From the NCBI GenBank assembly GCA_963666705.2, contig CAXXKO010000025.1, forward strand, positions 297,260 to 361,259: a stretch of DNA of 64,000 nt. The letters are read 5' to 3'. Within the stretch, counting starts at the first letter, position 1. The number at the start of each line of letters is the position of its first letter. The DNA is from G963666705 sp963666705 (GTDB taxonomy: Bacteria > Pseudomonadota > Alphaproteobacteria > CADEGL01). Of this stretch, positions 24,720 to 33,368 are shown one piece after another. The notes beneath the pieces are model-generated. The model made no database searches. It was not told where the DNA came from and saw nothing but the letters and a program-made list of their open reading frames with translations. The position numbers and the translations under genes were made by a program.

Positions 24720-25955
24720 TCAGCTTCCCGTACCGAGCGCGGCCGCCCGGTGGCTTCGGCCAGCCGTGGCGGCGAGGGCCGAGGCCGCCGCGCAATAGGC
24801 CGCCGACGCCACCGCGATCGCCTCCACCGAGGTGCCCCAATCGATGAGCAAGCCCATCGCCGCGGGCGCCAGGCCGGACGAGAACACCATCAGCGCATGG
24901 CCGAAAGCGCGGATCGCGCCGAGATGGGTGACACCGTAGAGCTCCGCCCATAGGGCGCCCGAGACCACGGCCGAGATACCGGTGCTGACCCCGAGCAGCC
25001 CGAGGAAGACGGGCGCCATGACCGGGGGGTCGCTTGCGACCAGCGCCAAGGCGCCGAGCGCCAGGGGGAGGAGGTAGACCGGCACCAGGCGCCGGGCCGA
25101 GACCCGGTTGACAAGCGGCCCGGATGCGATCAGCACGACCACCGACGCGGCGGCGTACATGGTGAACGAGGCCGCCATCAGCGTGAGCGACCAGCCCTTC
25201 GTCTCGGCCACGTGAACCTGATGGAAGATGAAGCCGGTGGTGATGAACGCGGGCGCGAAAAGAGTCGGCAGGCGCAGCCACAGACCGGGGTCGCGCAAGG
25301 CTTCGCCCAGCGCCCGGTCGCGGCCGCGGCCGCGGCTGGTGACCGCCGCGCGCGATGCCCTGAGCACCCGCTCACGCGCGCCGTGCCCCCGCAGCAGGAC
25401 GAAGACGAGCGGGATCATGGCGAGCCAGGCGAGCCCCGCGCCGACCCACACCAGGCGCCAGCTCACGATCGCGAACGCCGCCACCACGAGCGGCGGGAAC
25501 ACCGCCTGGCCCGCGAGCTGGCCGAGGGACGCAATGCTGATGGTTCGACCGCGCTGGGCCTCGAAATACCGCCCCATGGTGGTGATCGCCGTGTGGCTCG
25601 AAAGGCCCTGACCGAAGAGGCGCAGCCCGAAGACCGCCACCGCGAGCGCGCCGGCACCCCACACGGCACCCATGAAGAAACACATGCCGGCGAGCGCGCC
25701 GAGGACTGCCGTCGCGAAGGTGACCAGCGGCACCCGGTCGATGAGGCGGCCGAGCCACACGAACGTGGCCGCGCTGGCCAGGGTGCCGACGGAGTAGATC
25801 GACCCGAACTCCCCGTGGGAGAGGGCGAAGTCGCCTCTGATCTCGCCGCTGAAGAGCGAGATGAAATAGGTCTGCCCCGGGTTGGAGCAGAAACACATGA
25901 AGATGCCGAAGGCGACGAGCCGCCAGTTGGCGACGAGGAAGGAAAGCGGCAGCAT
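24720..25955 (-). CDS. MFS transporter
   Basis: A 411-residue protein with about 12 hydrophobic helices in two halves and the MFS loop signature FVWLGRLIDRVPLV between helices 2 and 3. The inner loop at about residues 190-215 is Arg-rich (VLRASRAAVTSRGRGRDR), as usual for the cytoplasmic linker. It resembles the monocarboxylate/oxalate-formate antiporter-like group in its opening (FMCFCSNPGQTYFISLFSGEIR). The substrate is unknown. Its start lies 80 bp from the end of an SDR gene on the same strand, which may be co-transcribed. Confidence 0.88.
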   Translation of the reverse strand: MLPLSFLVANWRLVAFGIFMCFCSNPGQTYFISLFSGEIRGDFALSHGEFGSIYSVGTLASAATFVWLGRLIDRVPLVTFATAVLGALAGMCFFMGAVWGAGALAVAVFGLRLFGQGLSSHTAITTMGRYFEAQRGRTISIASLGQLAGQAVFPPLVVAAFAIVSWRLVWVGAGLAWLAMIPLVFVLLRGHGARERVLRASRAAVTSRGRGRDRALGEALRDPGLWLRLPTLFAPAFITTGFIFHQVHVAETKGWSLTLMAASFTMYAAASVVVLIASGPLVNRVSARRLVPVYLLPLALGALALVASDPPVMAPVFLGLLGVSTGISAVVSGALWAELYGVTHLGAIRAFGHALMVFSSGLAPAAMGLLIDWGTSVEAIAVASAAYCAAASALAATAGRSHRAAALGTGS

Positions 25956-26035
25956 GGCGCCCTTCTACGCGGATCGGCGGGAACGTGAAAGTGGCGCGGC
26001 CGCACCCGGCCACCACGCCGGCCCGGTCGCGGGGC

Positions 26036-26797
26036 TCAGAACTGGACGCGCCGGGTCAGGTCGCCGTCGACGATCAGGTTGGCGCCGGTTATGAAGCTCG
26101 CCGCCGGGCTGGCGACGAACACGGTCGCGTTGGCGACCTCCCGCGGCGTCCCCATGCGGCCCAGGGGATTGCGGTCGAGATAGTGCTTGAAGCGCGCGGG
26201 ATCGTTCTTCTCGGCCATGGCCCAGCGACCGCCCTCGAAATAGATGCTGCCGGGCGAGACCGTGTTGAGCCGCACGCCCTTGGGCGCGAAATCGACGCTC
26301 AGCTCCTTGACGTAATTGATGAGGGCCGCCTTGTAGGCGTCGTAGGGCCGGGCCGGACCGAGGGCCTCGACGGCGGATACGCTGGAGATGACCGTGACCG
26401 AGCCGGCGTCGGACTCCACGAGATGGGGCAGGGCCGCATCGATGGCGTTGATGGTGCCCATGAGATCGACCTCGAAGCCGCTCCGCCAGCTCTCGGGGTC
26501 GTTGGTGACGGGAAAGGCGCTCACGTTGGGGACCAGCATGTCGAGGCCGGCATGCTCCTCCGCCACGCCCGCGATCCAGTCGGCGACGGCCTCGCGCTCG
26601 CTCACGTCCACGGCCGCGCCGGATGCCTGGACGCCCTTCGCCGCCAGCGCTTCGACGGTCGCGGCCACGGCGTCCGCGTCGCGCGCGCAGATGGCGACGT
26701 CGGCGCCCTCCTCGGCGAACAGCTCGGCGATGGCGCGGCCGATGCCCCGCGTCCCGCCCGTCACCACGGCGACCTTGCCGGCAATCCCCAGATCCAC
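26036..26797 (-). CDS. SDR-family oxidoreductase
   Basis: A 253-residue protein. The GTG at 26797 is preferred to the ATG at 26824 because GGGAGGG lies 6 bases before it and the family begins MDLGIAGKVAVVTGGTRGIG. Cofactor motif TGGTRGIG, VPNVSA in place of the usual NNAG, catalytic Ser in VISSVSA and YDAYK as the Tyr-Lys pair. It ends in FITGANLIVDGDLTRRVQF, with the final residues suited to tetramer contacts. Likely a 3-oxoacyl-type or secondary-alcohol dehydrogenase; the substrate is not readable. Upstream of the MFS gene in the same direction. Confidence 0.88.
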   Translation of the reverse strand: MDLGIAGKVAVVTGGTRGIGRAIAELFAEEGADVAICARDADAVAATVEALAAKGVQASGAAVDVSEREAVADWIAGVAEEHAGLDMLVPNVSAFPVTNDPESWRSGFEVDLMGTINAIDAALPHLVESDAGSVTVISSVSAVEALGPARPYDAYKAALINYVKELSVDFAPKGVRLNTVSPGSIYFEGGRWAMAEKNDPARFKHYLDRNPLGRMGTPREVANATVFVASPAASFITGANLIVDGDLTRRVQF

Positions 26798-26972
26798 CGC
26801 AATACCCTCCCCGGCCTGCGCCATCCGCCCGCGCTCATCCTATTGCGCGGCCCGGCGATTTGCACGCGCGCTTGGATACGATGCCCACGCCCGCATATGG
26901 TCCGGTTGTCACCGTGCCACAAAATCGGCACGATTTGGGCCTATCTGACGACTCGCGAAGCACGCGCCCGGA

Positions 26973-27539
26973 ATGTCCGACAGCATCGCCTTGCGCCACC
27001 CCAATTCCCTCGCCGCCGCCGGGACGGCGGTGGACCGGTTGATCGGCCCCGCCCTCGTCGTGGCCGGCGGGCTGCTCGTGCTCGGCTGGGTGCTGCCGTT
27101 CATGACCGTGCGCACCTTCTTCGTCTTCTCGGGCGAGATGTCCATCCTGGGGGCGATACAGCGCCTGTGGGAGGGTGGCGAACATGTCCTCTTCGCCATT
27201 CTCGTGGTGTTCACCGTCCTCTTCCCACTGGCCAAGATGACGCTCGCGTTCGTCATCTGGCTCCGCGTCGACCCCGCCTCGCCCAGGGCCCTGCGCCTCG
27301 TGCGCTGGGTCGAGGGCTTCGGCAGGTGGTCCATGCTCGACGTCTTCCTCGCGGCCCTCCTGGTCGTCACCATCAAGACCTCGGTGGGGTCGGACGTGTG
27401 GGTCCATGCCGGCATCTACGTCTTCGCCGGCGCCGTCGTGCTTTCCATGATCGCGGTCCAGGGCCTGGCCATGCGGCTGCGGCGGCAGGCCCAAGGGTGT
27501 CGCCTTACGGGCAATCCCCCGAGCGAAAGGCGTAGCTGA
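26973..27539 (+). CDS. PqiA-like (paraquat-inducible protein A) membrane protein
   Basis: A 188-residue protein with four transmembrane helices and the PqiA hallmark EGFGRWSMLDVFLAALLVVTIK between helices 2 and 3 (about residues 113-135). PqiA-family proteins sit in the inner membrane with MCE proteins (PqiB) and take part in lipid transport across the envelope. This is a single-domain version, about half of E. coli PqiA, and no MCE gene is beside it. Its last 35 bases overlap the end of the convergent exported-protein gene. The polar C-terminal tail after the last helix is not conserved-looking. Confidence 0.88.
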   Translation: MSDSIALRHPNSLAAAGTAVDRLIGPALVVAGGLLVLGWVLPFMTVRTFFVFSGEMSILGAIQRLWEGGEHVLFAILVVFTVLFPLAKMTLAFVIWLRVDPASPRALRLVRWVEGFGRWSMLDVFLAALLVVTIKTSVGSDVWVHAGIYVFAGAVVLSMIAVQGLAMRLRRQAQGCRLTGNPPSERRS

Positions 27540-27906
27540 CCGCCGACCGGTCGAATGCGAAGCAGAGGCCGGCCCGCCGACCGGCATCATCGGACCCCAT
27601 ATCGAACGGCTGCGAGTAAACCTCGTCCCCGGCCGTCTTGTCGGGGCCGTCGTAGAGCTGCACGAGCCCCATCACACGCCAGCCGGGGCCGAGGAGGAAC
27701 TCGCTGTCGAAGCACGCCGACCCACCCGCGGGGATGGTTGCCTCATGGATGGCGTAATCGTAGTTGGCGTGCTTCCAGAAGAAGCGGTGCGAATTATCCG
27801 GGTCGGCGTTGACGACGCAGAGCCGGTTGGCGCCGGCGGCCGCGGCGAGCAGAACGGCCACGGCCACGGCCACCAGGGCCGCACGGATTCGCATTCCGAT
27901 CCTCAA
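27505..27906 (-). CDS. small exported protein of unknown function
   Basis: A 133-residue protein. A basic N-terminus and hydrophobic stretch (AALVAVAVAVLLAAAAGA, about residues 9-26) form a signal peptide. The mature domain of about 105 residues has four cysteines (LCVVN, ACFDS, LCFAF, GDCP), enough for two disulfides, and many aromatic residues. The order RLCVVNADPDNSHRFFWKHA suggests a beta-sandwich protein with no family that I know. A second in-frame Met at residue 5 could be the start. It overlaps the PqiA-like gene tail-to-tail by 35 bases. Confidence 0.7.
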   Translation of the reverse strand: MRIGMRIRAALVAVAVAVLLAAAAGANRLCVVNADPDNSHRFFWKHANYDYAIHEATIPAGGSACFDSEFLLGPGWRVMGLVQLYDGPDKTAGDEVYSQPFDMGSDDAGRRAGLCFAFDRSAVSYAFRSGDCP

Positions 27907-27979
27907 GGTCCATCTCCGGCTTGCCTATGGGCTGCAAGACAGCGAAGCTGGCGCAATTCAATCGGCCGGGCCAGGAAAA

Positions 27980-29290
27980 ATGACCCCCAACGAGATGAGT
28001 GCGCGCGCCGCCGCGGCGGCTATCCGGGACCGGTCGCTCTCGTCCGTCGAATTGGTCCAATCGTGCCTCGACCGCATCGCCGCCGTGGACGGCGAGGTCG
28101 AGGCCTGGACACATCTCGACTCCGGGCAGGCCCTGGCCCAGGCGCGCGAGAGAGACGCGGGCCGAGCGTCCGGCCCCCTTCACGGCGTCCCCGTGGGCAT
28201 CAAGGATATCTTCGACACCGCGGACATGCCGACCGAGAACGGCTCGGTCCTGCATGCCGGCCGGCGGCCGGCGGAGGATGCCGCCATCGTCGCCCGTCTG
28301 CGCGCGGCCGGCGCCGTCATCATGGGCAAGACCGTGACCACCGAGTTCGCGCTCTATGCCCCCGGCAAGACGCGCAATCCGCACGACCCGGCCCGCACGC
28401 CGGGCGGCTCGTCGAGCGGGTCGGCCGCCGCCGTCGCCGCCGGCATGGTGCCGCTCGCCATCGGCAGCCAGACCAAGGGCTCGGTCATCCGGCCCGCCGC
28501 CTTCTGCGGCATTTACGGCTACAAGCCGACCCACGGCCTGATTTCGCGCCGCCGCATGCTCGAGCTCTCGCGCGCGCTCGACCATGTCGGCGTCTTCGCC
28601 CGCGACATCGGCGACGTGGCGCTCCTCGCCGAGGCGATCGTGGGTTTCGATGGGCGCGACCCCGACATGCGGCCGGGCGCGGCACCCGATCTTATCGCCG
28701 CCGCCGCGGCGCCGCCGGCGCCGCCACGCCTCGCGTTCGTCGAAACCCCGGTCTGGCCCGGCGCGGACGAGGACACCAAGGCGGCCTTTCAGGCGTTGGC
28801 GAAATCCCTCGGGGCCCATGTCGCGGCGGTCGCGTTGCCACCCGCATTCGCCTCGGCCGACGATTGGCACGCCACCATCCTATGCGGCGACCTCGCGCGG
28901 GGCTTCGCGGCCGAATACGCGGCCGACCGCGACCGGCTGAGCCCCAGGCTGCGCACCATGATCGAGCGGGGACAGGGGCTCGAAGCGGGCGACCGCGGCC
29001 GCGCGCTCGAGAATGTCGCAAAACTGAGGCGGGCGCTGGGCGAGGTGTTCGGCCGCTACGACGCCATCCTCACGCCCGCCGCGCCCGGCGAAGCGCCGCT
29101 CGGCCTCGAGACGACGGGCGACCCGGCCTTCTGCACCATCTGGACCCTGTGCGGCGTCCCGGCCATGACCCTTCCCCTTCTCGAAGGTGCCAACGGCATG
29201 CCCATGGGCGCGCAGCTCGTCGCCGATAGGGGCGAGGACGCGCGCCTATTCCGCGCCGCCCGCTGGCTGGCCGATTTCGTGGGCGATTGA
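27980..29290 (+). CDS. amidase (amidase signature family)
   Basis: A 436-residue protein from the ATG at 27980; AGGA precedes it closely. The triad is complete: Lys in VPVGIKDIFDTADMPTENGS, cis-Ser in TPGGSSSGSAAAVAAGM and the nucleophilic Ser in GSQTKGSVIRPAAFCGIYG. The TKGSVIRPA variant (instead of TGGSIRIPA) marks a subgroup distinct from the amidase at 18974. It hydrolyses an unknown amide to acid and ammonia. It is followed after 222 bp by a TRAP operon, which may import its substrate or a product, though the spacer contains a likely separate promoter. Confidence 0.9.
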   Translation: MTPNEMSARAAAAAIRDRSLSSVELVQSCLDRIAAVDGEVEAWTHLDSGQALAQARERDAGRASGPLHGVPVGIKDIFDTADMPTENGSVLHAGRRPAEDAAIVARLRAAGAVIMGKTVTTEFALYAPGKTRNPHDPARTPGGSSSGSAAAVAAGMVPLAIGSQTKGSVIRPAAFCGIYGYKPTHGLISRRRMLELSRALDHVGVFARDIGDVALLAEAIVGFDGRDPDMRPGAAPDLIAAAAAPPAPPRLAFVETPVWPGADEDTKAAFQALAKSLGAHVAAVALPPAFASADDWHATILCGDLARGFAAEYAADRDRLSPRLRTMIERGQGLEAGDRGRALENVAKLRRALGEVFGRYDAILTPAAPGEAPLGLETTGDPAFCTIWTLCGVPAMTLPLLEGANGMPMGAQLVADRGEDARLFRAARWLADFVGD

Positions 29291-29419
29291 AACGGCCGAA
29301 AACGGCGCTTGTTCACAAGACGACCGGACCCGGCCGGCAGCCGGGATTATCAAACGTTTGTGAACGGGGTCACATTGTGATTGATCCGATCAGCCTCGGT
29401 AGCAGACTGGTCTGAAGTC

Positions 29420-29429
29420 TGGTATACTA
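29420..29429. promoter_or_regulatory. possible GntR-type operator before the TRAP operon
   Basis: TGGTATACTA matches nine of ten bases of the palindrome TGGTATACCA, a form used by FadR/FCD-subfamily GntR regulators that often control TRAP operons. It lies 84 bp before the dctP-like start. TATACT within it also resembles a -10 box, so it could be promoter and operator at once. No regulator gene is adjacent, so this is a weak call. Confidence 0.25.
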
Positions 29430-29512
29430 GTGAACCGTACGTTCCGGGTGGTATTGCTGGGACAACCGTCCGGCGCAAAATACGTTGGGCAACAGGGAAG
29501 GAGGTCCAAACG

Positions 29513-30673
29513 ATGGACAAGAAGATCGGAAAAACGAGAGAGGCGGTCGAGGGCGTGATCGAGGGGCGCCGCAAGTTCCTCAAGAGCGCGGCCATCGCCG
29601 TCGGCGGCTCCACGGCCGTCCTCGCCGCCAGCGGTCAGGTGGGGGCACCCTTCGTCGCCACGGCCAAGGGCGCTGACACGACCTGGAAGATCCAGACCTC
29701 GTGGCCCGGCGGCATCGGCCTCGAGATCTTCAAGGACTGGGCCAACGGCATCGCCGACAAGACGGGCGGCGAGCTTGCTTTCCAGCCCTTCGGCGCGAAG
29801 GACGTGGTGGGCGATTTCCAACTCTTCGACGCGGTGAAGAACGGCGTGCTCGACGCCATGAACCCCTTCACCCTCTATTGGGCCGGCCGCATGCCGGCGG
29901 CGGTGTTCCTGAGCTCCTATCCCCTCGGCCTGCGCACCGAAGGCGAGTGGGATACCTTCTTCTACGGCCTCGGCGGCCTGGAGATCGCGCGCGGGCTGTT
30001 CGCGGCGTTCGACATGCACTATGTCGGCCCCATCCAGCACGGCCCGAACATCATCCACTCGAAGGTCCCGATCCGCTCGATCGACGACTTCAAGGGCCGC
30101 AAAATGCGCGTCCCCGGCGGCATGGTGGCGGAGCTGTTCTCGGCCGCGGGCGCCAAGACGACCCTGCTGCCGGGCTCGGAGATCTTCCCGGCGCTCGAGA
30201 AGGGCACCATCGACGTGGCCGACTATGTCGGGCCGGCGGTCAACTACGCCCTCGGCTTCCACCAGGTGACGGACTTCATCTCCATGGGCCCCCCTGGGTT
30301 CATGTCCATCTACCAACCGGTCGATTTGATGGACCTGACGGTCGGCATGAAGTCGTGGAACGCGCTCTCGCCGCAGATGAAGCAGTTCGTCGAGTCCGAG
30401 GTCCACGTCTATTCCGACATCCACTTCGCCACCATTCAGGCCGCCGACCAGACCGCCTGGAAGGAATTCGACAAGGCCGGCACGGTGGTCACCCGCCTGT
30501 CCCAGGAGGACGTGGACAAGTTCACGGCACTGGCCGTGCCGCTGTGGTTCAACTGGGCCAACAAGGACAAGAGCGCGGCCCAGATATTCGCCATTCAGCT
30601 CGAATACATGATGTCCGGCAGCCTCGGCTACGTGACGCCCGCGATGATCGAGGGCCAGAAGCTCGATCTGTAG
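29513..30673 (+). CDS. dctP: TRAP transporter substrate-binding protein (DctP family)
   Basis: A 386-residue periplasmic binding protein with a strong AAGGAGG site 8 bases upstream. The N-terminus has a twin-arginine signal (RRKFLKSAAIAVGG, about residues 19-32), so it is probably exported folded via Tat. The mature protein begins near TTWKIQTSWPGGIGLEIFKDWA, followed by the DctP signature FKGRKMRVPGGMVAELFSAAGA (about residues 194-216), in which Arg198 is at the usual carboxylate-binding Arg position. The sequence is nearest in memory to the mannitol/chloroaromatic (FcbT1) type with Tat signals. It binds an organic acid for the DctQM permease that follows. Confidence 0.9.
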   Translation: MDKKIGKTREAVEGVIEGRRKFLKSAAIAVGGSTAVLAASGQVGAPFVATAKGADTTWKIQTSWPGGIGLEIFKDWANGIADKTGGELAFQPFGAKDVVGDFQLFDAVKNGVLDAMNPFTLYWAGRMPAAVFLSSYPLGLRTEGEWDTFFYGLGGLEIARGLFAAFDMHYVGPIQHGPNIIHSKVPIRSIDDFKGRKMRVPGGMVAELFSAAGAKTTLLPGSEIFPALEKGTIDVADYVGPAVNYALGFHQVTDFISMGPPGFMSIYQPVDLMDLTVGMKSWNALSPQMKQFVESEVHVYSDIHFATIQAADQTAWKEFDKAGTVVTRLSQEDVDKFTALAVPLWFNWANKDKSAAQIFAIQLEYMMSGSLGYVTPAMIEGQKLDL

Positions 30674-30714
30674 TCGCTCGAGGGTCGCTCCGGCGGCATA
30701 GAGGAAGCGAGTCA

Positions 30715-30738
30715 GGGGGCGCCCGCCGTGGCGCCCCC
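30715..30738 (+). terminator. strong hairpin between dctP and dctQ
   Basis: A perfect 9-bp GC stem (GGGGGCGCC / GGCGCCCCC) with a 6-base loop is followed by GCTTTCT. It lies 41 bases after the dctP stop and 51 before the dctQ start. Placed inside the operon, it is best read as an attenuator or 3' stabiliser that leaves more dctP than dctQM message, as is common for binding-protein genes. Confidence 0.7.
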
Positions 30739-30789
30739 GCTTTCTCCCATGCTTCCATAAACTAAGATCCTGACCCGGACCTCCACTGA

Positions 30790-31965
30790 ATGACGGCCTT
30801 CCTCGATCTCATCGCGCGCTGGATGCAGGCGATCCTTCCGGATTACGTCCGCCTTCCCAGCCTGACGTTCGAGCTGCCCCACACCATCTACTGGGCCGGC
30901 CTGGTGCTGTTCCCGCTTCTCGCCATGTACCTTGTGAAGCGCGATTCGCGTGGCGCGGCGCGGGGTGACCTATCGGCGGCGGTCGCATGGGTTCTGTGGC
31001 TCTCGGGCGGGTTCGTCGGGCTGCACCGCTTCTATCTCCGCGCGAACTGGCTGGGCTTCGTCTATATCGTGCTTTTCGTCGCCGTCCTCCACGGCAACGC
31101 CGAGACCGCCGCCCATCGCGACGGCCTGTCGCGGGCCAACAACGACGTGGTCGGCGCCGCGTTCAAGATGGACCATTTCGGCAAGCTGGCGGAAGAAGGC
31201 AACGAAGCCGCGGCCACCAAGCTCGCGGCCGCGAAGCAAGTCTTCGTCGCGGCTCAGGAGGCCTACGCCGCGGCGACCGAAGGCTTCGCCAGGTGGGAGG
31301 CATTCGCCGGCGGCTTCGCCTTCATCATCCTCATACTCCTGCTCGTCGACGCGGCGCGCATGGGGCAGCTCGTCAGGCGCTGCGTCCGTATCGAGGCGGA
31401 CGAGCCGCCACTGCCCGAGGTCCGCATAATGGGGCGCGTCTCCCTCCCCGACACCCGCCGGGACATCAGCACGCCCGTGACCGACCTGATCGACCGGGTC
31501 AACGGCTGGGTCGGGCACTTCATCGCCTATTGGTCGGTGATCGCCGTCTTCGTCTACTACTACGAGGTCCTGGCGCGCTACGTGTTCAACTCGCCCACCA
31601 ACTGGGCGCACGAGAGCATGTTCCTCGTGTTCGGCATGCAGTACCTGCTGGCCGGCGGCTTCGCCTTCCGGGAGGATTCCCACGTGCGCGTGGACGTGGT
31701 CTACGAGCACTTTTCCGAGCGCGGCCGCTCGGTCATAGACCTGATCACGTCGCTCTTCTTCTTCGTCTTCGCCGTGACGCTGCTGGTTACCGGAGCGATC
31801 TTCGCGATGGATTCGATCGCGGTCTGGGAGGTCTCCTTCACCGAATGGGCGATCCAGTACTGGCCGGTCAAGATCTCCATCGCCGTGGGCGCCTTTCTCA
31901 TCATCCTGCAGGGGCTGGCGAAAGTGATCCGCGACGCGCTCTACCTCTCGGGCCGGCGGGCCTGA
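30790..31965 (+). CDS. dctQ: TRAP small permease (DctQ) with an N-terminal TM2-like extension
   Basis: A 391-residue protein, about twice the normal DctQ length. Residues 1-200 are extra: a hydrophobic helix (about 33-47), a TM2-domain-like pair with the GGFVGLHRFYLR turn (about 57-98), a helical soluble stretch (about 100-165, Ala/Lys/Glu-rich, probably coiled), and another helix (about 175-192). Residues about 225-385 are a standard four-helix DctQ domain, including YYEVLARYVFNSPTNWAHESMF. The role of the extension is unknown. It could bind a partner or modulate the permease. The stop is 2 bases before the dctM start. Confidence 0.88.
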   Translation: MTAFLDLIARWMQAILPDYVRLPSLTFELPHTIYWAGLVLFPLLAMYLVKRDSRGAARGDLSAAVAWVLWLSGGFVGLHRFYLRANWLGFVYIVLFVAVLHGNAETAAHRDGLSRANNDVVGAAFKMDHFGKLAEEGNEAAATKLAAAKQVFVAAQEAYAAATEGFARWEAFAGGFAFIILILLLVDAARMGQLVRRCVRIEADEPPLPEVRIMGRVSLPDTRRDISTPVTDLIDRVNGWVGHFIAYWSVIAVFVYYYEVLARYVFNSPTNWAHESMFLVFGMQYLLAGGFAFREDSHVRVDVVYEHFSERGRSVIDLITSLFFFVFAVTLLVTGAIFAMDSIAVWEVSFTEWAIQYWPVKISIAVGAFLIILQGLAKVIRDALYLSGRRA

Positions 31966-31967
31966 AC

Positions 31968-33332
31968 GTGGGTCTCGAAGTCGACATCGTATGGCTCACG
32001 GTCCTGATGTTCGGGTCCCTGGCCGTCCTCTTGATGGCCGGCCTGCCGCTCGCCTTCGTGACCGGCGGGCTGGGATGCATCTTCCTCTTCGTGTTCGGCG
32101 ACGCGGCGATGCTGAACATCCTGCCCTCGCGCATCTTCCCGTTCATGACCGACTACCAGCTCTCGGCCATCCCGCTCTTCATCTTCATGGCGGCGATGCT
32201 GGAGCGCGCGGGGCTGATCGAGGAGCTGTTCGACGTCGTCTACAAGTTCCTCGGCGGGCTCAGGGGCGGGCTCGCCTCGGCCACCATCATCGCCTCGACC
32301 ATCCTCGCGGCCATGGTCGGCGTGATCGGCGCGGCCGAGGTCACGATGGGCATCATCGCCCTACCGGCGATGCTCAAGCGCGGCTACAACCCGCAACTCG
32401 CCTGTGGCTCGATCCTCGCCGGCGGCACCCTCGGCATTCTCATCCCACCCTCCATCCTGGCCATCCTCTTCGCCGTGGTGGCGCAGCAGTCGGTGGGCGA
32501 GTTGTTCATCGGCGCCGTGTTCCCGGGCCTGATGCTCTCCGGCGTCTATATCCTCTACGTGACCGCCCGTTGCTACATCAACCCCGCCTTGGGGCCGGCG
32601 CTGCCCAAGGAGGAGCGGGTCAGCCTGCGGGAGAAGCTGGCGCTCCTCAAGGGCATCATCGCGCCGCTGCTGCTCGTCGCCCTCGTCCTGGGCGTGATCT
32701 TCACCGGCATCGCGACACCGGTCGAGGCCGCGGGCATCGGCACCTTCGGCGCCCTTTTCGTCGCTGCCATCCACCGCCGGCTGAGCTGGCTGGCGGTCCA
32801 GGAGGCGGCCACCACCACCCTCAAGGCCTCGGCGATGGTCCTGTGGATCATCTTCGGCGCCAGCATCTTCGTGGGCTTCTACATCGTGAACGGCGGCCAG
32901 CAGTTCGTCTCCGAGACCCTGATCGGTACCGGTTTCGGCCCCTACGGCATCCTCCTCCTCATGATGATCGTGCTGATCGTCCTCGGCATGTTCCTCGACT
33001 GGGTCGGCATCCTGCTCCTGGCGGTTCCCATCTTCGCGCCGCTCATGCTGGCCATGCAGTGGGACGGCCTCCTCGGCCTGCCGGGCGTGCCGCCCGAGGA
33101 TGTCGCCCTGTGGTTCGGCGTCGTCTACATGGTGAACATGCAGATGTCCTTCCTCAGCCCACCGTTCGGCTACGCCCTCTTCTACCTGAAGAGCGTGGCG
33201 CCGCCCGAGATATCCATCGCCGTCATCTTCCGCTCGGCGCTGCCCTTCCTGTTCCTTCAGGCGGCCGGTCTCGCGGTCTGCGTCCTGTTCCCGCAGATAA
33301 TCCTGTGGCTGCCCAAACAGGTTTATGGCTGA
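31968..33332 (+). CDS. dctM: TRAP large permease (DctM)
   Basis: A 454-residue inner-membrane protein starting at GTG 31968, two bases after the dctQ stop. About 12-13 hydrophobic helices are present with the DctM hallmarks PLFIFMAAMLERAGLIEELFD, GGLASATIIASTILAAMVGVIGAAEVTMG, ILAGGTLGILIPPSI and TPVEAAGIGTFGAL. It uses the Na+ gradient to import the ligand delivered by the DctP protein. The length is at the long end of the family (usually about 425), with small inserts around residue 375 (DGLLGLPGVPPEDV). The gene is followed 27 bp later by an IS4-type insertion. Confidence 0.92.
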   Translation: MGLEVDIVWLTVLMFGSLAVLLMAGLPLAFVTGGLGCIFLFVFGDAAMLNILPSRIFPFMTDYQLSAIPLFIFMAAMLERAGLIEELFDVVYKFLGGLRGGLASATIIASTILAAMVGVIGAAEVTMGIIALPAMLKRGYNPQLACGSILAGGTLGILIPPSILAILFAVVAQQSVGELFIGAVFPGLMLSGVYILYVTARCYINPALGPALPKEERVSLREKLALLKGIIAPLLLVALVLGVIFTGIATPVEAAGIGTFGALFVAAIHRRLSWLAVQEAATTTLKASAMVLWIIFGASIFVGFYIVNGGQQFVSETLIGTGFGPYGILLLMMIVLIVLGMFLDWVGILLLAVPIFAPLMLAMQWDGLLGLPGVPPEDVALWFGVVYMVNMQMSFLSPPFGYALFYLKSVAPPEISIAVIFRSALPFLFLQAAGLAVCVLFPQIILWLPKQVYG

Positions 33333-33368
33333 GGCGCCACCCTGGCCGTTCGATTTCGTATGAGAAAG

